The notes under the pieces were generated by a model. That model searched no databases and was not told where the DNA came from. It worked only from the letters and a program-made list of their open reading frames with translations. Positions 40,867-50,294 of a stretch of 64,000 nt of DNA are shown piece by piece. The stretch covers positions 1,798,001 to 1,862,000 of the forward strand of contig JAWKLJ010000001.1 of assembly GCA_041392805.1 (NCBI GenBank), written 5' to 3'. The position numbers and the translations under genes were made by a program. The DNA comes from Saprospiraceae bacterium (lineage in GTDB: Bacteria > Bacteroidota > Bacteroidia > Chitinophagales > Saprospiraceae). Numbering within the stretch: position 1 is the first letter of the stretch; every line of letters starts with the position of its first letter.

Positions 40867-41799
40867 ATGCTCACCTTGCAGGAAGATATCATTCACCAGC
40901 AGCTCGAAGGTTTTGAAAAAAGCTGGACAATTTTCGAACTACTCGAAACCTATAACCCACTGCCTGGCGAACCGCTTTCTGACCGCAACGATGCCATGCG
41001 CCAAATCCTGAATGCTGCCGAAGAAAGGTTTAGTGAGCTCTCCCCTACTGCCCTGCTACGCTACGATTTTTGGAAAAACCTACAGCCCCATCGCATCACA
41101 AAACACTGCTACGAATATACAATACAGGTGACAGATACTTACCTATGGGAGCTTGTTCTCCAAGCGGAAGGCCTTTTTTATAAAGACATTTCGGGCGAAT
41201 ACGGCCCGGCGGGCAAGGTGTACGAGCAGCTTTTCAGTGACTATTGGTTTTACGGCCCGCTAATGCCCCTGCCGGATTTGCACACCCGAAAATGGATTAT
41301 TGCACATATCCGCAACGCCTTCTTGCAAGCAGGCAGTCCATCGTCGTATCAGCACTTTGACTTGTTCGAATACCCCAAGCTAAATGACCAGCTGTATTGG
41401 GAAACGGGGGATGCAAGTGTGCAGGATTTCCTGGTCCTAAGAGCGCATGGCATCGAGTACGGAAGAACAAACTGGCGGGACGGGCTGGTTTTTGTGGACT
41501 ACCTTTCCTTTGAACGCTTCCTAACCCAGCCATCAGCTGGAGAAGCCTACCTGACAGCCAACATACGATCAACCATTGAACAGTATTTGACGCCAAAGGC
41601 TTCTCCCAAACTAGGTAAATCTGCTACCAGTACCGCCGATACCAGTGCCATATCAAAACGCCTCTTTATGGAGAACGGTGGCCAAAAGCACTATATCTAC
41701 CTGGATGGTTTTGGCGATATCTATGACGCGACGCCCGCCCAAGAAGCGGCATGGCGCAAAGAATTGCTGGAAAAAAATGCCAAAAAAAAGAAAAACTGA
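40867..41799 (+). CDS. Unknown cytoplasmic protein
   Basis: 310 residues from the ATG at 40867 (MLTLQEDIIHQQLEGFEKSW). The frame is open from 40834 but the extra residues look random. It is rich in aromatic residues (for example FYGPLMPLPDLHTRKWIIAHIR) and ends in a Lys-rich tail. No signal peptide, membrane segment or catalytic motif is visible, and I do not recognise the family. It is followed after 93 bases by a membrane protein gene on the same strand. Confidence 0.65.
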   Translation: MLTLQEDIIHQQLEGFEKSWTIFELLETYNPLPGEPLSDRNDAMRQILNAAEERFSELSPTALLRYDFWKNLQPHRITKHCYEYTIQVTDTYLWELVLQAEGLFYKDISGEYGPAGKVYEQLFSDYWFYGPLMPLPDLHTRKWIIAHIRNAFLQAGSPSSYQHFDLFEYPKLNDQLYWETGDASVQDFLVLRAHGIEYGRTNWRDGLVFVDYLSFERFLTQPSAGEAYLTANIRSTIEQYLTPKASPKLGKSATSTADTSAISKRLFMENGGQKHYIYLDGFGDIYDATPAQEAAWRKELLEKNAKKKKN

Positions 41800-41892
41800 T
41801 GCTCTTCCGCTTATTTTGCCTTGTTTTGGTTTTAAAAATTCGCATTTGTCCATTATCCCTCACATCTTTGAAATCAATCAAAACTGCTTCAT

Positions 41893-42939
41893 ATGACCTT
41901 TATCGGCAATCTTTTCCTAGTCATCGCATCACTTGTTGCTTTTGGCATCATGTCGCTTGTATTCGGCACCCACCAACGTAGTGGTGATGCGGCAGTTGGC
42001 TATGCGTGGACACTTGCATTAGGCAACTTCGTTTTTATGATCTGCATGGCCATTGTAACGGCTATCATCGGCTCGAAAGGTGGTTTTTTTTGGGTTGGCA
42101 CACCGGGCACCTCCCGGTTTTTGGTAGTACTGGTAGGCTTCGTTTTGGTCATGATGGGCAATGGCTTTTTTTCCTTTGGCGAAGGCATCCACTTTTTGCC
42201 TACTGTCATAAAGCGAGTGCTGCAGTCCATCCCCGCCATTTTGCCGATACTATTACTGGTATGCGCTGCCATTTTACTCAACGAACCCTTGCGGTCGGTG
42301 GTTCCGGCTATGGTTTACAAAATCCCCTTGTATTTAGCTACCGGACTAGGCGTATTTGTGGTAGGGCTGCTAATGGTGGAAAGTAGCAAAAACGCCGCCG
42401 CAAAGGTCCAGGATAAAAGTGATTTTGAACAACGTACCCACCAAAACCACCTTAATCAAATTGACGCCACAGATGTAATGAAAGAAATCGTGTTTCTCCT
42501 TGTTTTCACCGACGCCAATCATGCCGATGATGTAAAAGAAAGGGCTTTGGCCAAAATCAAATCCCGCCCCGACTGGCAGGAAGAACTCGCGCGGCGCATA
42601 CAAACTGCCTGGGCGCCACAAGTCTTCACCTTTCTCGCCTCAAACGAGGTAGATGACAAAGTTTTGTTGGCCGAACCTGTCCGGGAAGGCGTGCTGATAC
42701 AGGCCAATCTCATCCGAGAAAGTATTCGAAGTTGCCGAGATGATTACGATTTGTATCCAGACCGTTTCACCTGGGAAATCGATCGGGTATTGCGTTCGGT
42801 GAAAAAGTTCGAAGGCTTGGGGGTGGATTACCGCCCAGCGGTGCAGGAAATGCGGGCGGCACTGGACGAACCAACCACCTTTAAAAAGCCCAAACTCCAT
42901 TGCATCTCTATGCTAGATAAATGGTTGAAAGACCATTAA
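41893..42939 (+). CDS. Membrane protein of unknown function
   Basis: 348 residues. About five hydrophobic segments in residues 1-165 are followed by a soluble C-terminal half of about 180 residues. In that half IDATDVMKEIVFLLVFTDANHADDVKERALAKIKS may be a HEAT-like helical pair. I do not recognise the family. Same strand as the preceding unknown gene, so they may act together. Confidence 0.65.
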   Translation: MTFIGNLFLVIASLVAFGIMSLVFGTHQRSGDAAVGYAWTLALGNFVFMICMAIVTAIIGSKGGFFWVGTPGTSRFLVVLVGFVLVMMGNGFFSFGEGIHFLPTVIKRVLQSIPAILPILLLVCAAILLNEPLRSVVPAMVYKIPLYLATGLGVFVVGLLMVESSKNAAAKVQDKSDFEQRTHQNHLNQIDATDVMKEIVFLLVFTDANHADDVKERALAKIKSRPDWQEELARRIQTAWAPQVFTFLASNEVDDKVLLAEPVREGVLIQANLIRESIRSCRDDYDLYPDRFTWEIDRVLRSVKKFEGLGVDYRPAVQEMRAALDEPTTFKKPKLHCISMLDKWLKDH

Positions 42940-43158
42940 ATTCATTTAGCGAATGAAAACAAAATGCTTATGAATTGAAAAACAGCTGAAGAAGGTCTGA
43001 AAATGGTTTTCCACAGCTATCAGTTAGGCTCTTTACCCTAGCAGATCATTTCCATTTCCGCTTCAAAATCACACCCAGGGGTGATGCATCTCATTCGTAG
43101 CTAGGCTACCTTTGGGCCTATTACCATATGTTCTCAAAACCAAAATAAAACTAAGATC

Positions 43159-43926
43159 ATGAAAAAGACATGCCTTTCTTTTTCCCTTTTTGTAGCATTC
43201 ATCCTACTGCTCATTGCTTGCAACAAAGACAAAGAAAATAAACCCCAGGTAATTACTGCTGCTGGCCAGATTCAGGCTGCTATGGATGAATTTAGGAACC
43301 TACTGGGCGCGAATAATGGCAATGCTGCTAGTTCTCAACCGGCTGGAAGGAGGGAAATAAACTGGGATGCTTTACCGGACGATATAGCAGTGCCGAATAA
43401 CTATATCGGTGATTTTTTTAATGACCCAGCAAATGGTGCGACCAGGGGAATCGAATTTACCACCCCAGGAACGGGTTTGATCGTCAGTGCGGATAAATCC
43501 AATCCCACCAATACCCTCTCCTCTTTTGGTAATATCAACCCCACCTATACGAATATATTCCCCCCTTTTAGCGGTGAGCGGATATTTTCGCCACTTGGAA
43601 GTAATATTGCTGATATCCGTTTTTATGTTCCTGGTACAAATACGCCAGCTAATGTAAAAGGCTTTGGGGCAGTATATATTGACGTGGACACCAAAGAAAA
43701 TGACGCTTTTGAATTTTTTGATATAAATGGAAAATCATTGGGCACTTATTCCACGCCGGTAATGAATGAAGGTTATGTTTTCCTGGCTGTTTTATTCGAT
43801 TTACCAGTGATCCATCATGTCAGGATTACTTACGGGAATTCCCCGCTAGGGCCTAATGATGAGGGCTATATTGATGTATCTGTGATGGATGATTTCATAT
43901 TTGGAGAGCCGCAGCCTGCTCAATAG
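43159..43926 (+). CDS. Secreted lipoprotein of unknown function
   Basis: 255 residues. Lipoprotein signal with lipobox LIAC, an Asn/Ser-rich linker, then a beta-rich domain (about 75-245) with GFGAVYIDVDTKENDAFEFFD, which resembles secreted beta-sandwich domains of cell-surface proteins. No catalytic motif is visible. It is convergent with the next gene across a terminator-like hairpin. Confidence 0.65.
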   Translation: MKKTCLSFSLFVAFILLLIACNKDKENKPQVITAAGQIQAAMDEFRNLLGANNGNAASSQPAGRREINWDALPDDIAVPNNYIGDFFNDPANGATRGIEFTTPGTGLIVSADKSNPTNTLSSFGNINPTYTNIFPPFSGERIFSPLGSNIADIRFYVPGTNTPANVKGFGAVYIDVDTKENDAFEFFDINGKSLGTYSTPVMNEGYVFLAVLFDLPVIHHVRITYGNSPLGPNDEGYIDVSVMDDFIFGEPQPAQ

Positions 43927-43939
43927 CTAGCAAAAAACA

Positions 43940-43972
43940 AGGGCAGGTTCGAATACTTTTGGACCTTGCCCC
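43940..43972. terminator. Hairpin between convergent genes
   Basis: An imperfect stem, AGGGCAGGTTC pairing with GGACCTTGCCC, around a short AT-rich loop lies 14 bases after the plus-strand lipoprotein stop. It could serve as a terminator. The T-run is weak. Confidence 0.45.
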
Positions 43973-43997
43973 CCTCTGCGCAGCTCCTTCTACTTCA

Positions 43998-44984
43998 TTA
44001 TGATCTCGGAAATACGCGTTTATAAATCCCTTCTTCCGGGACACTACACTGAATCTTAAAAGCGTAATCTTCTATGGATTCCAGGCCAAATTGCCGCCGC
44101 AAGGCATTAATGTTTTTCAAATCTTCTACCGGGTAAATCATGTCTTTATCATTTTCCCGTCCCAACATGGTCCCATATTTTTGTTGGATGATTAAAACGG
44201 CATTTCCATTTTCATCCCTGGAATCTATCGTTGTTTTAAACATGCTGGTATAGTCCAACGCTGTCACATAATCGAATGGTCGAAAGTGCCCTTCTCTGAT
44301 GGCTTTTAGAACATAAGGTCTAATCGTTTCGAGTTTTGTACTGTCCATATGTCGCAATAAGGTAGGAACATCGACCAGGCTAATTTCATCGTCTTCCCCA
44401 ACCAAGTCGACACCAGGAAAACCATCGTTTTGGCAGATTGAAATAAAGGTGGCAAAATTTTCATCATCCGCTTTCCGGAGTAACGCTTGTTGGTCTTTCC
44501 AAGGTAGTTTATTAAATCGTCCACTCCTATATTTCTGGTCTGCTTTGACCATCGCTGCGATTTGTGCCCTCAATTCCCCGTTTAGCTTGGCCAAATAAGC
44601 TTTTCTGAGTGGCTGGTAGCGCTTTTTCAGGGCCCCAATTAAACCTGATGCTTTCAAAAACACTAAACTAGGCGTCCCTTTGGTTTTTCCGAATGAAAGG
44701 CCATTTTTAAAGCCAGTTTCTAGGTAAGCGATGGCTTTTTGGGGGTCATTTAAAGCTGTAGCATTTTCGGCTGCTTTTAAGAAGTCATTTGCAAATCCAC
44801 GTCCAAATTGCAAAAAGGCCGCTTGGTACAGTGTATCCGCTTGCTGAAAATTCATTTTAACATTTGCAATCTCTGCTTTATTGATGAGTGCATGATAAAG
44901 GAAGAAATCTGTTTCTTGGTTGAAGCCCAAAGTGAAAAAACATCCTGAGAGCAGGAGTGTTAGCACACTGGATTTGTGAATCAT
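43998..44984 (-). CDS. Secreted protein of unknown function with helical repeats
   Basis: 328 residues from the ATG at 44984 (MIHKSSVLTLLLSGCFF), a lipoprotein-like or ordinary signal sequence. A TPR-like helical region follows (DTLYQAAFLQFGRGFANDFLKAAENATALNDPQKAIAYLETGFKNG, read in blocks), then a DUF6624-like C-terminal region (LLRHMDSTKLETIRPYVLKAIREG and the QYGTMLG neighbourhood). The frame is open to 45146, but the upstream part runs through an attC-like palindrome, so I reject the longer start. It is the leftmost gene of the minus-strand cassette-like series. Confidence 0.65.
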   Translation of the reverse strand: MIHKSSVLTLLLSGCFFTLGFNQETDFFLYHALINKAEIANVKMNFQQADTLYQAAFLQFGRGFANDFLKAAENATALNDPQKAIAYLETGFKNGLSFGKTKGTPSLVFLKASGLIGALKKRYQPLRKAYLAKLNGELRAQIAAMVKADQKYRSGRFNKLPWKDQQALLRKADDENFATFISICQNDGFPGVDLVGEDDEISLVDVPTLLRHMDSTKLETIRPYVLKAIREGHFRPFDYVTALDYTSMFKTTIDSRDENGNAVLIIQQKYGTMLGRENDKDMIYPVEDLKNINALRRQFGLESIEDYAFKIQCSVPEEGIYKRVFPRS

Positions 44985-44986
44985 TA

Positions 44987-45118
44987 GCTGCTTTTTGGCA
45001 GCTACCCGAAGGGCGGGGCTTTTACCAAAAAACTTGATTTGAAAAACTGATGTTTGATTAACCACAAAACTGTCATTGGAACACGAAACACCGCCATTGG
45101 GGTAGGTGCTGTTACCTG
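44987..45118 (-). other. attC-like palindrome, degenerate
   Basis: On the minus strand AACAGCACCTACCCCAATGG near the start of the element pairs, with bulges, with CCCTTCGGGTAGCTGCC near the end. Extra-helical bases are present on one side, as in integron attC sites. The 5' AAC is kept but the partner GTT is not. It lies between two minus-strand genes. Confidence 0.35.
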
Positions 45119-45123
45119 CAGTT

Positions 45124-46167
45124 TTAATTTTCCTTCTTCGTTCCATAGATTTTTAGTTTACCTACTTGTCCTTTCTCTTCAATTTCACCTGTCGGGGAAA
45201 CAGCATGTTGCTCGCTTTTTACGATGTCCAAATATTTTTGTAGGAGTTTCTTTTGTTCCGATGTTCCTTTTTCAAGTGTCTGTTTTAATTCATAGTCAAA
45301 CGCTTTTACAAACAATGTGTCATTACCAAATGCACCAAAGCAGGATATTTTTTCTCCAGTTAAATCTTCCGAGCTGTTGTAAGTTTGAGGTCGATAAGTT
45401 AATGTAGTTGTGTCCCAACGATAACTTAAACCATTGTTGCCTTTTACAAATGAAATTTCTTCATGTCCTTCCCAAGGTAAATCATTTTCGTAAACTGCAC
45501 CGGGGAAAAAATTGTAATCGTAAGTAACCCAAAGTTCGTCAGCATTGGCAGAATTAAACTTGAAGTTCATTTGAACTATTTGATTTAAATACATACCCCA
45601 ACCAAGGATATGAGCCTTGTTGATTAGAGCAAGACAAGGATATACTTTATTGTCAATGAGTTTGTAGAAATGATAAGCATCACAATAAATTCCTGAACCC
45701 CTTTCATACAACCATCTAATATAAAATGTCTTGTTGGCGGAAAAATTATTCGCAACTTGAAGTTCAGGTGAATGGTAAAACATATAGAATGGCTCAAGGT
45801 AAATGAGATACCAGTCCTTGCCAATGATTTTAAAAACAGCAAGTGTCGGTTCTTCTTCGCTCCAACCAAAAAGTCCAATTACTTCCTCATTCGCATCGCT
45901 GTCAAGATTTACAAACATTGGATTAAGTATGCCGCCACCTTCATGTGAAAAAGCTTTGGAACCAGCAAGAGAGTCAGGTATAATAAAGCGCTCAAACTGC
46001 ATCAGGATTGTTGAATTGGCTTGTTTGTAATCATAATTCCTGAGTTCGTTAATCCATTCTGTAGGCACTTTGATTTTAACATTGCTGTCACTGCTTAGTG
46101 TTTGAGAGGAAACTTGTCCGCAAATCAGGAAAAAAATTATTAATGTCAGTATTTTATGTTTGTTCAT
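45124..46167 (-). CDS. Secreted protein of unknown function
   Basis: 347 residues starting MNKHKILTLIIFFLICG, with a cleavable signal ending VSSQ. The body is soluble, and the SDANEEVIGLFGWSEEEPTLAVFKIIGKDWYLIYLEPF segment has the look of a beta-propeller or VCBS-like protein. I do not recognise a family. It lies between two attC-like palindromes, which fits a single-gene cassette. Confidence 0.65.
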   Translation of the reverse strand: MNKHKILTLIIFFLICGQVSSQTLSSDSNVKIKVPTEWINELRNYDYKQANSTILMQFERFIIPDSLAGSKAFSHEGGGILNPMFVNLDSDANEEVIGLFGWSEEEPTLAVFKIIGKDWYLIYLEPFYMFYHSPELQVANNFSANKTFYIRWLYERGSGIYCDAYHFYKLIDNKVYPCLALINKAHILGWGMYLNQIVQMNFKFNSANADELWVTYDYNFFPGAVYENDLPWEGHEEISFVKGNNGLSYRWDTTTLTYRPQTYNSSEDLTGEKISCFGAFGNDTLFVKAFDYELKQTLEKGTSEQKKLLQKYLDIVKSEQHAVSPTGEIEEKGQVGKLKIYGTKKEN

Positions 46168-46206
46168 TTTTTGCATTCATTTTCAGTTAGTTGTGTCGCC
46201 AAAATT

Positions 46207-46304
46207 GCAGGCAACGGTTTGGGGTTTAACGCAGGGCAGGATTAGAAGCACAAATGCTGAATTTTGCACGTCAGCCTGCCTTCGTTCAAACCCTTGTTAT
46301 AGCC
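46207..46304 (-). other. attC-like site
   Basis: Minus strand: TATAAC, then GGGTTTGAACGAAGGCAGG, a loop of about 35 bases, then CCTGCCCTGCGTTAAACCC and AACCGTTG. The stems pair apart from an extra-helical G and one base gap. Unpaired spacers of unequal length separate the stem from the terminal AAC and GTT. This is the architecture of integron attC sites (R boxes, spacers, L boxes, extra-helical bases). The rest of the gap to 46535 holds a further, less clear GC-rich repeat and no gene. Confidence 0.45.
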
Positions 46305-46535
46305 AGTGTTTTCTATTGTCATCATTGGGTTTGTCGCCTTTTCAGTGTTATGAAAAATCCGTGAGCAAAACCTATTATTACGTGTCCGATTATAAATAAA
46401 ATTCCAAGTCCAAGTTGTCCAAGTCCATATTCTCATCTGATGTCTAGTTCGACCACCTTGGGTCTTCAAGGCACACACGGTCTGCATACACGGCGTGGCG
46501 GCGTTTAACCGACCTGACTGTTGTATGCATTCGGC

Positions 46536-47852
46536 TCAGTCTTCTTTTATTTTTATAAATTTTTCTATTCCTATTATGCCGTCAATTTCATTTTCTATCC
46601 GCAAGAAATATATCCCACCGGGAAGTGTTGAAACATCTACTCCATGGTTCAACTCGTAAATTGTTCCTCTGTTTTTCACTTCTCCATCAATACTTAAAAC
46701 AGAATAACCTGCTTTGCCATTGGGTATCCTTCCAGCTTCATCTAACCTCAAAATATTGGTGCATGGGTTTGGGTAAATTTTAAATTCCTGTAAATGCCCT
46801 GTATCAACAGAATTGACAAACAAGTCCCAAGGGTAGTCGCCCCTTATCTCGCCGCCACAAGTTTCCGTTTTCATTATTATTGAATACCCCCCTGCAACAA
46901 AGCCAACAGAGTCGCTCATAAAAAAAACTGTTTCCATATGGGCGCCGTTCATGAATTCCCCGTCCCATGATTCTCCAAAGTCGATGGATTTACTAATAGC
47001 AAAAGTGGTGGTTGTAAATCCGGGAATGTATGCGTCAGGTCTGTTGACCGTAAAAATTGAATTGATTGAAAGAAGACTGAAATCAACAACCCCCTCTATG
47101 TTATCAAGGGTGTCCCAAGTGATGCCCCCATCAGTTGTCTTGAACGTATGTACCTCATTTGAAATAAAACCCAACTCTTCGTCGATGAAATCAACTTCCC
47201 TGAGAATACCCCCAACTTCTTTGATTATTTGCCAGTTTTGTCCCCCATTTTCAGTTTTTAAAATTATGCCGATAAAGGGGTGGTTGCCGATAGAACTGGC
47301 TCCAGAACCAACGGCATATCCTACCGAGTCGCTTACCATGTCGAACCTTCTCACCTCTCCAAATTCGAAATCGTTTTCGGTCATGCTAAAAACAATGTTC
47401 CAAGTATCCCCTCCGTTATTCGTCCTAAATACCCCGTCGTACCCTGATGCCAATCCTTCGTTTGAGTTTATGAATTGAACGCAATTCAAAGCGCCTTCAT
47501 CGCTGAATTTTTCTGCCCAATCTTCGCCGCCATTGGTTGATTCGTGAATTTTAAACTCAAAATTCCCATTGTCAAATTTATTGCTTATCAAGAAAACGGT
47601 GTCTTCTGAAATGAAAGCAACATCATTGATATCTCCATCTATCTGTGAATCGATTTTATTCCAAGTTTCACCTGCATCAGTGGATTTTAATATCAGGCCA
47701 TCAATCCCTACGGCTAAACCAACCCTATCTCCAAAGAACTTTAATTCAACAATGGTCTCGATTGATGTGCTGACATTTTTAACAACCCATTGTGACTGGG
47801 CATTAACTTGGAAGAGTAAAATCACAATTGGAATTATCGGGTACGTTTTCAT
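46536..47852 (-). CDS. Secreted beta-propeller protein (YCF48/BNR-like) with a type IX secretion sorting domain
   Basis: 438 residues from the ATG at 47852 (MKTYPIIPIVILLF, signal ending VNAQS). Repeats of the type GLILKSTDAGETWNKID, HESTNGGEDWAEKF, FRTNNGGDTWNIVF, LKTENGGQNWQII and FKTTDGGITWDTL mark a YCF48/BNR-like propeller with Asp-box-like turns. The last about 75 residues (FKIYPNPCTNILRLDEAG to the end, with SIDGEVKNRGTIYELNHGVDVSTLPGGIYFLRIE) are a Por-type T9SS C-terminal domain. The protein is therefore exported through the Bacteroidota type IX system. It lies between attC-like sites. Confidence 0.88.
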   Translation of the reverse strand: MKTYPIIPIVILLFQVNAQSQWVVKNVSTSIETIVELKFFGDRVGLAVGIDGLILKSTDAGETWNKIDSQIDGDINDVAFISEDTVFLISNKFDNGNFEFKIHESTNGGEDWAEKFSDEGALNCVQFINSNEGLASGYDGVFRTNNGGDTWNIVFSMTENDFEFGEVRRFDMVSDSVGYAVGSGASSIGNHPFIGIILKTENGGQNWQIIKEVGGILREVDFIDEELGFISNEVHTFKTTDGGITWDTLDNIEGVVDFSLLSINSIFTVNRPDAYIPGFTTTTFAISKSIDFGESWDGEFMNGAHMETVFFMSDSVGFVAGGYSIIMKTETCGGEIRGDYPWDLFVNSVDTGHLQEFKIYPNPCTNILRLDEAGRIPNGKAGYSVLSIDGEVKNRGTIYELNHGVDVSTLPGGIYFLRIENEIDGIIGIEKFIKIKED

Positions 47853-47870
47853 CTTTTGTTTTTTTTGATT

Positions 47871-47933
47871 GAGCCGAACGTCCAGCATAGCTGACGTGCC
47901 GCATTTTTTATGCTGCATGACGTCGGTTAAGGT
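47871..47933 (-). other. attC-like site
   Basis: Minus strand: TTAACCGACGTCATGCAGCA pairs with TGCTGGACGTTCGG across a loop that holds an AAAAAA tract. Three bases (ATG) and one A are extra-helical. AAC and GTT are at the ends. The 63-bp length is within the normal attC range. Between it and the serine hydrolase stop (47934-48084) lie three small hairpins and a second left-half motif, GGCTACAACTGCGCCTAGCC. Confidence 0.4.
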
Positions 47934-48084
47934 CAGAAGCCTCACGGCTTCCGATATGGCGGTGGTAGGTATTCTCTAACCAGTATTCTGTTTTGATGTA
48001 TCCAGAAGATGCTTTATTCTTCTGATCCTGGTATTATGTTGAGCGACTTTGCTCGTCGCACCGGCTAGGCGCAGTTGTAGCCAG

Positions 48085-49281
48085 TTATTCATTCATTATC
48101 AAGTTTGCTATTTCCAGAGGTATCTTATTAAACACGGCTTCTTGTGCAAACATCCCGTTACACAATATATTTATTCCGAAATTCTGTTCGGGAAAAATAA
48201 ACAATATTGAACAAAATCCGGGATTATTTCCAAAATGACAAATGTATCTACCCAAATCAGCGTTGTCAAAAATCCACCAAGTTAAGCCCAACGAAATTTT
48301 ATATTCTGGAATGGATTCTGTAACTGTCCACATTTCTTTTAAAGTCTCTCTTTCAATTATATTTTCCAAGTTATTGGAAGTTCCGTTATTTAATTGAATC
48401 AAATACTTTGTCCATTTATTTAATTCGGTAGAAGTTGTAATTAAATTGCCCGTTGGGTTGTCAATGAACGGTTCTCCATAGGTTTCGTAGTTTCTTAATT
48501 CCAAAGGTTGACCATTCAATATTGGGTTTTTCTTGTCGTCTATTCTGTACAAATTAAATCTTTCTATTCTTTTTGAAGTTCCAGATACAACTTGAGGTAA
48601 TGCCAACTTTGAAGAATCGATTTCATCATAAAAATAAGTCGCTTGGTTAATGCCAACTTTAGAAAGTACATTGTCATTTATGTATTCGTGAAATGGTTGG
48701 TTAGTTATTTTTTCTACAACTATTCCTAATAGGTCAAAGGCAATGTTGCTATATGTATCACCTGAGAATTTTGTTCCTGGGGAGAAGTTGAGCTTAACCT
48801 TTTTTAATCCATCTATAAAAAGCGGAATTGACGTGCTGTCGTCTGGCAAATTTGTTTGTTTATTTGTCCAAGGTAAACCTGCAGTATGGGTCAATAAGTG
48901 TTTAATTGAAATCTTGTCGTAGTCTTTGCTTTTTAGTTTAAAGTCAGGTAAAATATCAACAAGTTTATCGTCCAATGAAAGTTTTCCTTGTTCCACAAGT
49001 TGCATTATGGCAGTTGCCGTGAATACTTTGGTAATCGAGGCAATATGAAACATTGTACTATCAGAAATGGGAAATCCGTCTTTTTGTGCTGTATGTCCGT
49101 AGTTAATGGTATAACTTTCGGTATCATCAACAATTCCAATAGACATTCCAACAATTGAGTATTGTTTTATATATGGATATACGATAGAATCAATTTTGGC
49201 TTTTAGTTCAGTCGGTGGCTTTTGAGCCAAACAGTTTAATGATTGAATCAACATTAAAATACATATTATTGGTCTTGTCAT
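48085..49281 (-). CDS. Serine hydrolase, class C beta-lactamase/D-peptidase fold
   Basis: 398 residues with a signal peptide (ending LNCLAQ). The catalytic SxxK is in HIASITKVFTATAIMQL at about 82 and the YxN-like site is YSNIAFDLLGIVVE at about 180. The family includes beta-lactamases, esterases and D-amino-acid peptidases. A periplasmic or surface location is expected. The substrate is not predictable. The gap to the MarR gene (49282-49392) contains a right half of an attC-like site (GCGCCAAGCGCCAAACAAG). Confidence 0.9.
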   Translation of the reverse strand: MTRPIICILMLIQSLNCLAQKPPTELKAKIDSIVYPYIKQYSIVGMSIGIVDDTESYTINYGHTAQKDGFPISDSTMFHIASITKVFTATAIMQLVEQGKLSLDDKLVDILPDFKLKSKDYDKISIKHLLTHTAGLPWTNKQTNLPDDSTSIPLFIDGLKKVKLNFSPGTKFSGDTYSNIAFDLLGIVVEKITNQPFHEYINDNVLSKVGINQATYFYDEIDSSKLALPQVVSGTSKRIERFNLYRIDDKKNPILNGQPLELRNYETYGEPFIDNPTGNLITTSTELNKWTKYLIQLNNGTSNNLENIIERETLKEMWTVTESIPEYKISLGLTWWIFDNADLGRYICHFGNNPGFCSILFIFPEQNFGINILCNGMFAQEAVFNKIPLEIANLIMNE

Positions 49282-49392
49282 TTTTGATTGTGTTTAACTT
49301 AGAGCTTGTTTGGCGCTTGGCGCAGTGGCGGATTACGGAGCACAAAACTGTCAATACACCACAAAAGTTGATACGAGGCAGAATGTTCAATT

Positions 49393-50001
49393 TTATGATG
49401 TAAGCACTTCATGTTCAGGACAGTCTACTCGGATTTCAGATTCGGCAAGCTTTGTTTTCAGTAATTTGCAATAATGTATTCCGTTATCGGCATTGTAAAA
49501 AGAGCAAGTAAAACACATTCTTTGGATGGTGATGATACCTGATTTGTTTAAATCGTAAATCAATTTCAGCAGTCCGCTAAGCATTATTGTTTTTTGTTCT
49601 TGTGTCAGTTTTTCAATGGGTTGTTCAATTGAAGAAGCAAAGAATGATGCTTTTTTAGCTATATTTTTTCCTTCATCGGTAAGTGATAGCGAATAGCTTC
49701 TTGTATCAATAGGGTCTGTTTCTTTGGTAACTAATTCTTTGGCAAGTAAAACTCTAACGCTATCGCTAATAGTAGCTTTTGTCATATTGAACTCGTCTGC
49801 CAAATAACCCACTTTGCATTTTTCCAAGGCGTGAAAGTGAATGAAAATCAAAATTTGAATTTGAATAGGACTTAATGAATTTTCTTTACTTTCATTCCAT
49901 AGCAAGACTCTAAACGCTTCCGAAATTCGTTCCAAAGCCACCACAATTCGGCTTTCAATTTTTTGGTTTTGCTCATTGATGTTAAAAGATGAATGTTTCA
50001 T
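49393..50001 (-). CDS. MarR-family regulator with a four-cysteine C-terminal site
   Basis: 202 residues. A MarR-type winged helix covers about 30-150 (LSPIQIQILIFIHFH, VGYLADEFNMTKATISDSVRVLLAKELVTKE, the wing with DPIDTRSYSLSLTDEG). The C-terminal 45 residues carry C-x2-C-x11-C-x15-C (MCFTCSFYNAD, HYCKLL, VDCPEH), a possible zinc or iron-sulfur site and so a likely redox or metal switch. It follows the DUF2024 gene directly (TAAATG). Four copies of a palindrome related to TTAGGA-N-TCCTAA lie in front of that operon and of the two next genes upstream, so this protein is the best candidate to bind them. Confidence 0.88.
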   Translation of the reverse strand: MKHSSFNINEQNQKIESRIVVALERISEAFRVLLWNESKENSLSPIQIQILIFIHFHALEKCKVGYLADEFNMTKATISDSVRVLLAKELVTKETDPIDTRSYSLSLTDEGKNIAKKASFFASSIEQPIEKLTQEQKTIMLSGLLKLIYDLNKSGIITIQRMCFTCSFYNADNGIHYCKLLKTKLAESEIRVDCPEHEVLTS

Positions 50002-50265
50002 TTATTTACAATTTTCCATTTCGACAATAAAATATCCTTCTTGTTTTATCTCTGCTTCCCATTGAGGCCTTAGGGTTTCAATGTGGCAGAACTTACATTC
50101 TTCTGATGATAAGGGCTGTCCTTCTTGCCCTTTAGTTTTTAGATAATTTCGACCATAACCGTAAATTATTGTAGGGTCTTTTATTTCTTCTGGTGCGATA
50201 ATGTCAAAGTGCATTACGCTACCGTCTTTTTTTGTTACATAGGTGTCCCAAACTGCTACTTTCAT
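50002..50265 (-). CDS. DUF2024 family protein
   Basis: 87 residues beginning MKVAVWDTYVTKKDGSVMHFDIIAP, typical of DUF2024, a small cytoplasmic family of unknown function. It has CKFCH (a CxxC pair) in the second half, which is conserved in the family as far as I recall and suggests metal or redox chemistry. It is co-transcribed with the MarR-type regulator. Its promoter matches the Bacteroidota consensus and contains the palindromic operator. Confidence 0.85.
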   Translation of the reverse strand: MKVAVWDTYVTKKDGSVMHFDIIAPEEIKDPTIIYGYGRNYLKTKGQEGQPLSSEECKFCHIETLRPQWEAEIKQEGYFIVEMENCK

Positions 50266-50294
50266 TTTTGATTCTTTTTGCTAAAAAAAACAAA

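Noticed and set aside
45054..45146. Longer N-terminus for the protein at 43998
   Set aside because: The extra residues run through a palindrome and overlap the next gene, whereas the ATG at 44984 starts a proper signal sequence.
46242..46487. An 81-codon minus-strand open frame
   Set aside because: It lies inside the attC-like palindrome and its flanks, has a biased Trp/Thr/Asn composition and no ribosome-binding site. It is treated as chance.
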